Below are positions 11,627-21,624 of a DNA stretch of 64,000 bases, in pieces. The notes beneath the pieces were generated by a model. It searched no databases, had not been told where the DNA came from, and worked only from the letters and a program-made list of their open reading frames with translations. A program made the position numbers and the translations under genes. The first letter of the stretch is position 1. Each line of letters begins with the position of its first letter. The DNA comes from Aurifilum marmelostoma (lineage: Eukaryota; Ascomycota; Sordariomycetes; Diaporthales; Cryphonectriaceae): NCBI GenBank assembly GCA_027559495.1, contig JAMXSV010000001.1:744001-808000 (forward strand). The letters are read 5' to 3'.

Positions 11627-12883
11627 ATGGCATCGAAGTTATCCGCACGAACGAGACTGGAGGGATATACCAACCACGAAATCAACGCTGCAGTCAATGA
11701 AATAAACTATAGAAGCAATCGGGCAGCTTTAGGAAGCCCATTCATAGGCCCGCGTCCTTTCAAGGATGGCGACGTCGAAGAGATTGTGGCAGTCTTAGAG
11801 GTCAGTACTGGCGACGAAGCACTCCAACCCTCGATTATCTTAAGAGACTGACAAACTTCGCAACTGTAACAATCAGGAAGCACAAGACGCCGAGTTCAAC
11901 GCACCAGAGAAGTGCCCACGATGGATGTGCTTCTCACCCGACCCCGAGGGCTCAGAGGACGAGTACCTCAAGGTGCGCAACGATACACAGCTTCGCTGCG
12001 AAGAGCCTCTCCAAACCCCAGATGTCAACGTGATGCCAGAGGTCATTGCCAATTTCTATAGTCTCTACAGGAAGCCACTTGTGCCTCCCGTGTCCGTTTC
12101 CTGGGATGGCGGCGGTAGCGTCTGCACACAGTCTGTCGATGTGTCCTGGACCAGTCCTGCAGGTCCTTCCTGGAACACCGGGTTCTTCATCGTGCCCAAG
12201 GAGGGTGAAGCGAATCTCTCGCAGGTACTTCTGGGAAACAACACTTGGAATGCGTTCCAAGACAGGCTACACACGAGACATGAAGTGCCAGGAGTGGTGG
12301 AGTGTCCGGGTTTCCTGCGCAAGCCTGAGGTGAGAGAATCTAGTTTGGAGATCCAAAAAGAAAACAGTCATATCGGAGTGTTACTGCTGCTAACATATTC
12401 GCGGTTCAGCGTTTCGAGAGCAAGGAACAAGCTCTAGCGAACGAGGGTGCTGCTTACCAGCGGGGAATGCTGGCAGAGCGGAAACGACAAGCACAGAAGC
12501 GGCAACAGGCCCAACAGGGACAACAAGCCCAGCCAGGACGACGAGGCCAGCCGGAACGCGGGGGTCAACAACGAGGAGATGGGCGGGCACACCAAGAGCG
12601 GCCAGAGTCACGGGAAGAGCGAGAGCGTCGGAAGGAACAGGAGCGAAAGGAAGAAGTAGAGCGACAGGTGGATCAAGAGTGGCGAGCGGAAAAGGAGCGG
12701 CGAGAACGGCGAGAGCGACGGGCACAGTCTGAGCGGCGAGTGCAGCAGGAGCAGGCTTGGGAAGACGAAGGAGGGGCTGGGGAGGGCTCATCTTGGGCAG
12801 CGAGAGGAGCAGAGCGTGGAGGGAATGCGGGTAACACTCGCTCGTCGAACAACGACCGGTCAATGAAGAGAAGGTACGGATAA
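11627..12883 (+). CDS. Hypothetical protein with Arg/Glu/Gln-rich coiled-coil tail, three exons
   Basis: Exons 11627-11800, 11877-12329 and 12410-12883 (all phase-0 joins: GAG|GTCAGT...CAG, GAG|GTGAGA...CAG) give 366 aa. I do not recognise the family. The first 200 residues look globular, with acidic and aromatic patches (PRWMCFSPDPEGSEDEYLK, VVECPGFLRKPE). The last 150 are highly charged with repeated ERRERRERR and KRQQAQQGQQAQ stretches, predicting a single long helix or coiled coil and a disordered G/S-rich end. No signal peptide and no membrane segment. It faces away from the DUF6594 gene, so it could be co-regulated with it, but this is only inference. Confidence 0.7.
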
Positions 12884-13426
12884 GTCAAGACAGGGGCGCG
12901 CAATGGGTGTGTGGATGTAGACAGATGGCACTCAGCTCAGTGCTAGTGTAGGCAGAAATATGTCTCATGGATTACCAATTGTTTGAGCACTTACTACAGT
13001 GAAATGGTTTTAAGGACGATATCTTCGAGAGGCAGACCCTTGAAATGGGAAAACATTACATTTGAGAGACCTTGTTCACTCCAAGAATGACCGCTTCTGA
13101 CTATAATTGAGACTCACATCCTTCGGACTCATCGATAGCAAAGACTTAGACAATCCGTTAATACTTAGCCGATCATGTGAGACAGTTCTCCGACCTATTT
13201 TATATAAAGCGTCGACTTTCATGATTATCTAGAGATACCTATTTAAAGTACTCAAGTATCCAAGAATAACTCATATACATCGCCACACTAATCTTTGTAA
13301 CATATACAGAATTGAATCAGTTCACATCCCACACAGAAGACATGACGTCTCCGTGTCAGACCCACACGCCCAAATTTTGTTGCCGCAACAAATATGCCCG
13401 TAAAAAAGAGGACGAAGCCCCCCTTT
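12884..13426. other. Intergenic, AT-rich, between convergent genes
   Basis: About 540 bp between the ends of two convergent genes. No gene or repeat noted. Confidence 0.55.
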
Positions 13427-14376
13427 TTAGCCGTAGGTGCAAGAGACGGTGGAGCCAGAGGCAGTGCAGGTGGACTCGACGCTGCCCAGGAGGCCGGAGC
13501 GCATGTCGATGATGGTGGCGCCGGTGGTGTCGACGGTGTCGCCGTCCTGGGTGGCCTCGGCGCCGGTGAACTCGACGGAGCCGTAGTCGGCAAAGGTGAC
13601 GAGGGAGCCGCCCTCCTCAAAGTCCTCGACGATCCACTCGGCGTTGTACTCGCACAGCTCGGCCGTCTCGATGGTGAAGGTGTGGGTGACGGAGTCGCCG
13701 GTGGTCAGGTTCTCGATGGTGGCGGTGCCGGCCCTCTCGCTGGTGGCCTCGACGGTGGCCTGGACCGAGTCTCCTGCCGAGATGGTGATGCCGGTGAAGT
13801 CGATGGAGGCGTGGGGGTACCACTCGTACCAGGCGTCGTAGGTGGTGGTGAGGGCAGACTTGGTCCACGAGACACCAGTCTGGAGGATGGAGGTGGCTGT
13901 TTGCCATGGTCAGTATCCAATATGTGGTAGGGAAGTTAAGAAGGGGCTGAAGCATGATGGGCCTCGTGAACACAGTCCCTTCGGGAGATGATATTCATGT
14001 ACAAGAGGCAAACAATGGGCTCTGAAAACACAGCAAGAGAAGGGAAAAAGTGAGAAACACAGATGTACATACAGCACGTGTCTCCATCAATACCAACCCA
14101 GGCAGCTCCGGATCCAGTGGAGGAAGGAGTCGGCACGGTGAAAGCGGCAGTCACAGCAGTGTAGCCGGTTCCGACCAGGACGGCACCAGACCAGTTGGAA
14201 GAGTACGAGACCATGGTGTCGTTGGTGGCCTGGTCGGCAGGCGCATCAAGCTTCTTGTTGGGGCTCGAGTGGCGGCGAGCAGCACGGCTCTTTGCCATCT
14301 TCTCGGAGCGGGTGGCCGGGGCAGCCATGGCGCTGCCGGCGAGGAGCAGGCTGCTGGCGACGGTGGTGAACCTCAT
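13427..14376 (-). CDS. Eqolisin: secreted glutamic peptidase (family G1), two exons
   Basis: Exons 14376-14073 and 13896-13427 (176-nt intron, phase 1) give 257 aa. The N-terminus is a signal peptide (MRFTTVASSLLLAGSAMAAP), followed by a short basic pro-region (KSRAARRHS). The mature domain starts near NWSGAVLVGTGYTAV. Family G1 (scytalidoglutamic peptidase, aspergilloglutamic peptidase) uses a Gln/Glu pair. The candidates here are Gln107 in SILQTG, just after the conserved AAWVGIDGDTC, and Glu188 in AEWIVEDF. The length matches the family. It should be an extracellular, acid-active, pepstatin-insensitive protease for protein scavenging or host-tissue breakdown. The sequence ends SGSTVSCTYG, typical of these enzymes. 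Confidence 0.93.
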
Positions 14377-15671
14377 CTTGGCGGTTGGACAAGAAGAGAG
14401 CCGGGGACTGTGGGGGGGGGGGGTGGTTGCAACTGTTTCCAACGAAGGAGTGTCTGTGTGGGGGCAAGGCTGGAGATCGAGGAGCGAACTACAGAGCACA
14501 CTGCAAGGCCACACGAGATATCTTGGCAAGCATCTGAGCTTAAATAATAATTCTACGAGTTGCAGTATACCAAGACGGATCGTCGATGTCAAAAAGCTTG
14601 CACTGGAAGCCAGTGTGTAAGTATTGACACGATCGATAAGACCTTCCATCTCGGTATGGTGTCGCGATCCAAGTTGGTAGGTGTATATTGGACTCGGCTG
14701 TTCGGCTCGAGCAGCTTCCCGAACGAGAATACACATCGCTACATACGAGGCTACAAGCAGGGCGGGTAAGATGCAGAATTAATGTTCTGGAACATCGGCA
14801 ATAAAGAATAATAGCCGATCTAAGCCTTTAAACCCGTGTCGGGGGCTCGCAGCAGATCATTCTCCCGATATTGTTACAGTATCATTCTGAACTAGGCAGT
14901 TCTATACAGCCTGCATGTATATCGTGAAGCTGATATTGACGAGACTCACGAGTGATGAAGTCACGCCACAGAGTTTTGGCCTGAGAGACGAATGATGCAA
15001 CTCGTGAATACTCACGAATGCATCACAGTTCCCAGTGCAACCCACCGAAGAATGGTGCAGAAAGATAAAGAATCCCGACCGGTCTAAATTCTCACCAGCG
15101 CCTTGTTTTTTTGCGCTGCCCGAGATCAAGACCATGTGATTCTTCTAGATCCGTCTCGCTTGTGATATGCTTGAATGTAGGTGTGCGACGATTTACAGGA
15201 GAATATCAAGTAAGTATTACATGTTGCTGATTGTGAGGACAAAAGGTAAAAGCCAACTTCGTTCCTATTCACGCGTGTGTAGGACCGTCAGAACTACTAT
15301 CACGCTGCTGGATATTAAATATAAGCTTAGAATTTTCTAGAAGCTGTGGAGAGACTGGTTTATGAAGGCAACGTCGTTGGTACCTAGGTCAGTGGAATAA
15401 TAGGAGTCGGTTATCAAATAATAATCAGTAGCAGCAGCATACTGCAATGATTCATCACATTTCCTGGACGCCGATGCGATCATCAGACCGGGGAATAGAT
15501 AGCACAAATGAATAACTTGTTGACAACTCGAAAGAAAGATGGACTGATTATCACATCCCAGGGTATCAAACTCTGCCTCTTCACTCGCATCCAATGATGC
15601 TGCTTCCTCATTACAGCTCTCCAGATCTTGTCCAGCCCGTGCTGGCCCGGCTCACCTCTCCAGCCACCACA
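14377..15671. other. Intergenic between two leftward genes
   Basis: About 1.3 kb with the eqolisin promoter on the left and the 3' flank of the glycosyltransferase on the right. Small open frames at 14902-15135 and 15337-15594 (minus) have no start context or family resemblance. No repeat noted. Confidence 0.5.
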
Positions 15672-17199
15672 TCATCGACAGTCATCAATTAACCTTTTCA
15701 CCCGGTCGACCTGCAACCCAGACACTCTTCCTCCAGCCTCCCTCCCCACCGTGATCCAAGGACTCAAGTGACAAGATCCCTCCTCCTCCTCCCACGTCCA
15801 CGCCAAGCACCCGCGACGGCCCTCACAAAGCCTCGAGCACCCGACCGCCGTCCTCACGCCCTCCACCGTCGTGGTGTACTCATCCAGCCGACCAACATGG
15901 TCCCAGCCCATCCGAAGAGCCGCCTCCAACAACGGCGGCGCCCCATACATGTTCCACAAGTCCGCCCACAGCACCGGCTCCCCCACAGCCCGAAACACAT
16001 GCCCGACGTCGGCCATCTCCTCGGTCGACAGCCTGTGGAACGTTGCCACAGGCACGCAGAACCTGTCCCCCCTGAGCTTCGACGCCCACGGCTGCTCGCC
16101 GTTGAAGAACCGACTGCACCCTTCGTCGATGGCGATGCCCACCTTCTGCAGGGTCCTGGCTAGCAGGCGGTCGCCCCAGGTTTCTGTCAGCGAGGCGCGG
16201 CGGGCCTCGGCTGTCAGGTGGCTGTTGGCCTGGGAGAAGAGGTTCTGGAGCGCGGCGTGGGACAGGGCGATGGAGGAGCCGCCGTGGGCGAAGCGCTGTC
16301 GATAGTCTCCTACGGCGTTGCCCAGGTAGTGTGGGGTTGAGGGGTCGAAGTGGCCCAGGACGAGGCCGAGAGAGGGCTGGATGAGGTATGTGTCGTCGTC
16401 TACCAGGACGAACCATTTTTTGTGCGGCATTGTTCGGTAGGCGAGGTCGAGAGCTGGGATGAACTGGTCATTATAATCATCTTAGTCAGCCAAGAATATA
16501 ATAAGAAAAGACCGGCAGGGAAAAGCAAGACAACATCAGGAACAACACACGGGCGAGCAATTCTTGGCTCGAGTGTGCTGATGTCGGTTGGGTCAATACC
16601 TTCATAGCGTCCAGCTCCCATCCAAAAGACCCAGACAGATTTCTGGCCACCTCATCCTCGCCTGCAGCAATAGCAGCCCCGAGCAACTTGTGCTTTTCAG
16701 CGCGACCAGGCCCCTTGACATTAGCATCCTGCCTCCACAGCGCGCCGCCGGCACGGCTCTGCACAGCGTCCGAGACGACGTCGTGAATCCTAAACGCTAT
16801 CGGCTGATCAACATGGCCTCTGTCTATAGTCATCTCCGACGCAAAGTCCCCCACGACCAGCACGTTCTCCATGCTGATCCCCACCGGAAGCGCCTCTATC
16901 CACGCGAGAGCCTTCTCCTGGGTCCCATAGCCCGTCTTGAGGATGACGGCCACATCGGTCGCCCAGTCCACTGGAAACCGTGGCGCCTCGTACAGCCAGC
17001 GGTCGTTCCTCAGCGGGCCGGTGAGGAAGAAGCGGCCTGCCTTTTGGGTGTTGAACTGTAGGGCTAACCTGATGGGGTTGTCATAGGCTAGGGTTGTGTA
17101 TAAAAGCACAAGCACGACCGTGCCAGAGATGAAGAGGCGCAGGGTGAAGAGCGACCGTCGAAGGCGACGTCGACTCATGGACATTTTCCGGGTCATCAT
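15672..17199 (-). CDS. GT31-type (fringe-like) glycosyltransferase with PAN-like C-terminus, two exons
   Basis: Exons 17199-16600 and 16463-15672 (136-nt intron, phase 0) give 463 aa. It is a type II membrane protein: a basic N-tail (SRRRLRRS), then a membrane anchor at about residues 17-38 (LFTLRLFISGTVVLVLLYTT), then a lumenal domain. The metal-binding DxD equivalent is VDDDTY (Asp222-224), inside KKWFVLVDDDTYL, followed by a GNAV...FAHGGSSIALS block as in fringe/DUF604-like galactosyl- or GlcNAc-transferases. The C-terminus (VGCSRLCEGRRGCLAWTW, SCHLSPWITVGRE) resembles the cysteine-paired PAN/apple fold seen in fungal members of this group. It probably acts in the Golgi on glycoproteins or glycolipids. 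The acceptor and donor sugars cannot be read from sequence. Confidence 0.85.
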
Positions 17200-17709
17200 G
17201 ACATCCTCAACATGAGCATCTCACGCGCGGGGATGGACACCGGAAGAGATGGAAGGACTTAGAAGAGAAGCGAAAGTATATAATGAGGCTGCGGATGCGA
17301 GAAAAATAAGATTATGTATTACACAATACACAAGATGAGAGGAAGAGGGGGGATAATAGTAGCTATCATGTTGTGTGAACTGTGGTATGTAAGTAAGCAG
17401 GCAGCACTGAGCCCCTCCCCCCCCCCTCCCCCCTCCCTCTCTCCTAATCATCATGCCGTCTTCAGAACAACAGACTCTACTGGTATTATTATCACCGCAA
17501 TAACGCCTGCAAGGGCTGACGGGCCCCATGCACGGTAACGTCACAGACTGGAACGAGAGCCTTAAAATGAATTTGACATCCCTTGGCAGTTCTTGGGTGC
17601 GGCACGCTAACTCCATCATCTTGACCGGCTGCGTCTTCTCTGGCGGTCTGTGGTGAACGAGTTTGGTTAGACGTGCCGCATGGTAAACTCATACTAGCCT
17701 GCCAGCCTG
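17200..17709. other. Intergenic, promoter side of the glycosyltransferase gene
   Basis: About 510 bp with C/T-rich runs (17411-17445). No gene or clear motif seen. Confidence 0.5.
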
Positions 17710-18079
17710 CTAAGTATCATGCCACCCGCCCGGGACACCGAGCTTCTCGTAGTGAGTACTTGGAAACTCGCGGCCATCGCTGACAGGTTGCCTGCTACGA
17801 GACTGACTCTGAGAGGATCGGAAGGCGTTTGGAAGCAGTACTTCTCTTTCTTTGTTGTAAATTGGTCGTCTCTTCGCTTCTATCTCAAAGGCCAATATGG
17901 CAAGCATCTCGAAACGGGCTGGTACAAGATGGCACGGTTAGTATGCTATGGAAATTGAAGACCCAAGGGATCAGGAAAAGATCACAAGGCACTGCCAAAA
18001 ACCAAAGGTGAGGGGATGGATCATCAATTCTGGGTACGTACTCACTGAATTTCTCACTCAGAACGATGACAACTTCCAT
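17710..18079 (-). CDS. Possible small gene or gene fragment, two exons
   Basis: Two frames join through a well-formed intron: exon 18079-18046, donor TTCA|GTGAGT, a perfect TACTAAC branch site, acceptor TACCAG, then exon 17918-17710. The product is 80 aa: a short hydrophobic start (MEVVIVLSEKF), a helix (FEMLAILAFEIEAKRRP) and a polar tail ending EKLGVPGGWHDT. The tail looks like the cytoplasmic end of a fungal membrane protein, so this may be the surviving 3' part of a longer gene. It lies directly downstream of the HAD pseudogene on the same strand. I do not recognise the family; the splice signals are the main support. Confidence 0.33.
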
Positions 18080-18164
18080 GCAGAATGACTTGCAACTGTG
18101 AAGACTTCCTCAGCTCTAGAGGTGTGAGAGGAAACCCATAAAGACTCTCGAGCTGACCCCACCT

Positions 18165-19220
18165 TCACTTGTGAGGATCAATATCCAGGCCCTTCTCCTG
18201 CTGAAGCACCCAGTGCACAGCCTCCCAGACATCATCATTGATGGCAAAAGGCGCAAACCGAGGCGGGCCAACATCAGCCTTGTAGACGCCAGGCTTGACC
18301 AGCACGCTGCGCCACTCCGGGCGACGAGGAGGAGTAGTACCGCCGAGGGCCGCCGCCGCCTCGCCTGGTCAGCCAGCAGGGCACGCTGGATATCGCTCTC
18401 GGGATTGTCACCTACCATGTAGACGGTTCGCACCCCTCCACCAGCAGCAACAGCATCCGCGTCCAGCCAGGCCCAAATTTGCTGCAGCCGGACTTTTCCC
18501 TCGGTGATTCCAGAGCAGACGCCGTCCAGGACAGCACGGAAGCCTCCCTGGGCCAGAAGGGGCTGTGGGTGGCTGGTAGCCCACCCCAGGTCGGGGTTGC
18601 AAAACTACAGACTGGGCTGTCCGTCCTGCGGATAAACCTGCGTTGGGTAGGGTTGGGTGCCGTTCTTGGTGGACCGAGTGCCCAGACGGCCGCCCTCGGA
18701 CAGGAGGAGGTCCAGGCACACCTCGAGGTCGAGGCACCAGTGTCTCTAGGTGACGAGAAGATAAAGATGGCCGAGATGGCAGGCTGTTTGGCAAACTTGT
18801 TGTTGCACTGCCGTGCAGGGCATGGGCCTGCTGTGTCATCTCGGGAAACGGGTGGATGCTGGAGCAGTATTTGACCAGATCGCTGCTGGTCAGGACAAAG
18901 TGCCGGTCAAAGCCCTAGGCCACAGCCTCATCTCTGACCTGGTCGCCGTGGCCGCCAAGGACGAGAACATACTTACCCTGGTACTGGTCAACGAACTGCT
19001 TGAAGAGGGTGTGGGATTGGACGAACTGGTCTTCTCGGATGGGCACACCGATCCGCGTAGATACCCGCCGTGCGTGGGCATGCTCAGTAAGGCCACCGCC
19101 GCTGGTGAGAAGGATGTAAGGGACTGAACGGATCCCCAGCATGTCGAGGGGGGGTCCCAGCACTGGAGATTGGCTGTATCCATCTCAGACAAAGACATTG
19201 TGAGCATGTGGAATCAAGAC
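18165..19220 (-). pseudogene. Decayed HAD-superfamily hydrolase, CECR5/HDHD5 type
   Basis: The reading is clear but broken. Recognisable blocks in order are SVPYILLTSGGG, REDQFVQSHTLFKQF, KYVLVLGGHGDQVRDEA, GFDRHFVLTSSDLVKY, HPFPEM, AISAIFIFSSPRD, CLDLEVCLDLLLSEGG, FCNPDLGWATSHPQP, GGFRAVLDG, VRTVYMVGDNPESDI and EWRSVLVKPGVYKADVGPP, ending at a TGA at 18167-18165. These match the mitochondrial CECR5-like HAD family of fungi. Lesions: TGA at 19187-19185, exactly where the catalytic DxDG motif should be (reads V-stop-DG); TAG at 18917-18915 and at 18607-18605; and frame changes near 18810, 18740 and 18350. The true start is lost. Several independent lesions make a real pseudogene much more likely than sequencing error. 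Confidence 0.85.
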
Positions 19221-19658
19221 TGGATGGATATTGCTCATCGAGGCTGGATTGCGTAACAGGTAGAGAAGTTGTTCACGAGGAAAGAAGTCCAAACAAAGAA
19301 CCAATAAAGTAAGGATTAGCTGCTTGACCAATGAACATGGTGCTACAGGGGGTCCACAGGGGTCCCGCCCACTACTGCCGTGTGCACACCCGCTGCAGCA
19401 GCAGAGGTACAGCAGGTCGCCAGGGGGGACTTGGCTCCCCTGTTTAGTGCCCAGCCCAGCCAGGCCAAGCACTGTTCCACTCATGTCAGCGCTTCAACCT
19501 CTCCAGAACACTACCACCACCACCACCATCACCACCACCACTACCACTCACTCTCTGACCACCTACATCCAGCCTCTTTCATCAGAAACTAGGTTCAGGT
19601 CGACCACATCTTACATAGTGAAGTGAGACCATCCCTCTTCTTGCTCTGTTCTCTCACC
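19221..19658. promoter_or_regulatory. Upstream region of CRIPT, with CAC-repeat leader
   Basis: Lies between the HAD pseudogene and CRIPT, which point away from each other. An ACC/CAC trinucleotide repeat at about 19510-19548 lies 110-150 bp before the CRIPT start, in the likely promoter or 5' leader. Confidence 0.45.
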
Positions 19659-20265
19659 ATGGTATGCGCAAGATGCCAGAAACTCTCAAAGGGGACAACC
19701 CTCGCCACGCCCGGCGTGAAGAAGAAGAATGAGATGTATCATGGATCTCCCGCCGCAGCAGCATCGTCCTCAGCATCCTCCTCCTCCAAATCAACAGTGC
19801 AGGGCCAGTCAGGTATAGGAAAGGTACGATGTGCAGAAAGCCACAGGCAAACGAGAAGCTTCAAAACTTGGAGCTGGGAGTGGCTGACGACTATAATGTG
19901 ATGCAAAACAGAGCAAGCTGTTGTCAAAGAACGCCAAGAATCCATATGCCCAATATTCCAGGCGAGTGACCCCACTGGACCAGTTGTTGGTTGCTGAAAG
20001 GATACACAGGACTGACCAGGCCTTATTCCATGCAGCTCCTGTACCAAATGCAAGACCAAGATCACACAGGGTCACAGTTACTGCAACAAGTGTGCATACC
20101 AAGCAGATCGTAAGTGATCATAGTTTCCAACAAGCCTGTCGGGTGTTGAAATCCTGACCGAGTAGCTGACTTGTGAGGATAGTCTGTGCAATGTGCGGCA
20201 AGCCAAATAAGAAGGCGACTGGAAAGGCCCCGCAGATCTCTGGACAAAAGTTCTCCATGAAATGA
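19659..20265 (+). CDS. CRIPT homologue (cysteine-rich PDZ-binding / spliceosome-associated), four exons
   Basis: Exons 19659-19823, 19912-19961, 20036-20109 and 20183-20265 give 123 aa (human CRIPT is about 100). CxxC pairs occur in family order: MVCARCQ at the start, SCTKCKTKI and SYCNKCAYQ in the middle, and LCAMCGKPNKK near the end; KNPYAQYS matches the conserved middle. The insert between the first pair and KNPYAQYS is Ser/Ala-rich and fungus-specific. CRIPT binds zinc and, in animals, PDZ domains and minor-spliceosome proteins; a general RNA-processing role is plausible here. Intron 2 appears to start with GC (AG|GCGAGT) and end GCAG. That is the only join that keeps phase and gives YSSSCTKC. 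The other introns are GT-AG. Confidence 0.9.
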
Positions 20266-20356
20266 GCAGGACTCACAAAGGCTGGCATGGAAAGGGGTTT
20301 ACAGTCCTCATTTGTAGAATCTCGGCGTTGGTCATGGTACACTTTTTACATCTCTC

Positions 20357-20358
<2 letters not shown>

Positions 20359-20396
<38 letters not shown>
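20359..20396. repeat. (GA)n microsatellite
   Basis: About 19 GA units in the roughly 340-bp gap between the end of CRIPT and the convergent epoxide hydrolase gene. A C/T-rich tract follows at 20560-20600. Confidence 0.9.
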
Positions 20397-20401
<5 letters not shown>

Positions 20402-20601
20402 CGGCACACCCAGGAAGACAGGTTCCATCTCGGCAATGGGAGGAGAGGTGTGTCAGGTCTTATTTTATGATCTCAAGACATTTTTCATGTGATCAATGTC
20501 AGTGAAATGGCTATTTGTGATGGGTCTACTGGCAACCAAGTCTTCTGCGTATAGGATTGCCTTTTCTTTTTTCTTCTTCTTCTTCTTTCTGATTTCTTTG
20601 C

Positions 20602-21624
20602 TTAAATTGACGCCTTGGTTGAACCGCTCAGCAGGCCCTGGACAAACTTCTCAATATGCCCATTCGTCTGCTCCGCCCACGGCGCCCACAGCGACCAGTG
20701 CGTCCCGTCCACCGATCCCCTCGACAGGTTCTCAAAGAAACTGTCCATGCCGGCCGCCATGGCCGGCGGCAGCGCGGCGTCCTGGGCCGCGGTGACCATC
20801 AAGGCCGGGACCTTGATCTTGGGCTGCTGCCCGTCCTTGATCAGCGCCAGCTCCTCGTCGTAGTTGAACCTGCGCGTGCGGTACCAGTTCAGCGGGCCCC
20901 GGACGCCGTTCCTCGAGTACTGCTGCACGTAGTAGTCGACCTCGTCCTCGCTCAGCAGCGGGCAGTCGCCCATCTTGTCGACGTTCTCAAAGTGCACGCC
21001 CTTGTCGACCGTGAAGACGGGCTCGCCCGCCGGGGTCCGCGCCCCGTACATGCCCTTGAGCCAGCCGCGGATCTTGGCCGGGTCGCTGCCGAGCTCGCGC
21101 TCCACGTCGGGCCCGGCCAGCTGCGCCTGGTACGTAAAGTTGGGCAGCTTCTTGATCATGTCCGGGATGTCGACGAACACGGGCGAGGGCGGCACGTAGG
21201 GGGTGCAGATGCTGAAGACGCCCCTGAGCAGCTCCGGGTGCCACAGGGCGAACCGCCAGACCAGCATGCCGCCCCAGTCGTGGCCGCCCAGGATGATCTG
21301 CCCGTCGGGCCCGCAGATCCGCCGCACGAGCTCGGCGAGGTCGTCGCTGACGGACTTGAGGCTGTACAGGGCCAGCTCCTGGGGCGCGTCGGTGCCGCCG
21401 TAGCCCAGGCAGTCGGGCACGATCACCTCGAGGCCCAGGGAGAGCAGCAGGGGCACCTGGTAGCGCCACCCGAGAGAGAGGTCTGGGAACCCGTGAACGA
21501 GCAGGATGGTGCCCTTGACGGCGCCCGAGGGCTTGCCGTGGAGGTAGTGGTATGTCTTTCCGCGCAGGTTGGCCGTGGCCGACTGGACCCGCGGGTCGTT
21601 CGGCTTGAGCTTGTCGACGGGCAT
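20602..21624 (-). CDS. Epoxide hydrolase-like alpha/beta hydrolase, single exon
   Basis: An uninterrupted 340-aa frame. It has the alpha/beta-hydrolase signature of the epoxide hydrolase/haloalkane dehalogenase group: oxyanion motif HGFPD (44-48), GYGGTDAP, nucleophile Asp116 in GGHDWGGM, a lid region with Tyr-rich segments (MIKKLPNFTYQAQL, NWYRTRRFNYDEELAL) and the catalytic His in DGTHWSLW near the C-terminus. The usual Cys before Gly-His-Trp is changed and a Thr sits in the motif (GTHW instead of CGHW). The lid tyrosines fit opening of an epoxide ring, so an epoxide hydrolase (xenobiotic or lipid epoxides, cytosolic) is more likely than a dehalogenase. GC-rich coding with strong third-position GC bias. 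No intron and no signal peptide. Confidence 0.9.
   Translation of the reverse strand: MPVDKLKPNDPRVQSATANLRGKTYHYLHGKPSGAVKGTILLVHGFPDLSLGWRYQVPLLLSLGLEVIVPDCLGYGGTDAPQELALYSLKSVSDDLAELVRRICGPDGQIILGGHDWGGMLVWRFALWHPELLRGVFSICTPYVPPSPVFVDIPDMIKKLPNFTYQAQLAGPDVERELGSDPAKIRGWLKGMYGARTPAGEPVFTVDKGVHFENVDKMGDCPLLSEDEVDYYVQQYSRNGVRGPLNWYRTRRFNYDEELALIKDGQQPKIKVPALMVTAAQDAALPPAMAAGMDSFFENLSRGSVDGTHWSLWAPWAEQTNGHIEKFVQGLLSGSTKASI

Noticed and set aside
13436..13930. Long plus-strand frame over the eqolisin gene (Gly/Asp/Val-rich)
   Set aside because: Shadow of the strongly GC-biased coding strand of the protease; the minus-strand protein has all family motifs.
18721..18760. HAD gene breaks as sequencing errors
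   Set aside because: At least three stops and about three frameshifts over 1 kb, including loss of the catalytic motif, are too many and too varied for homopolymer error.
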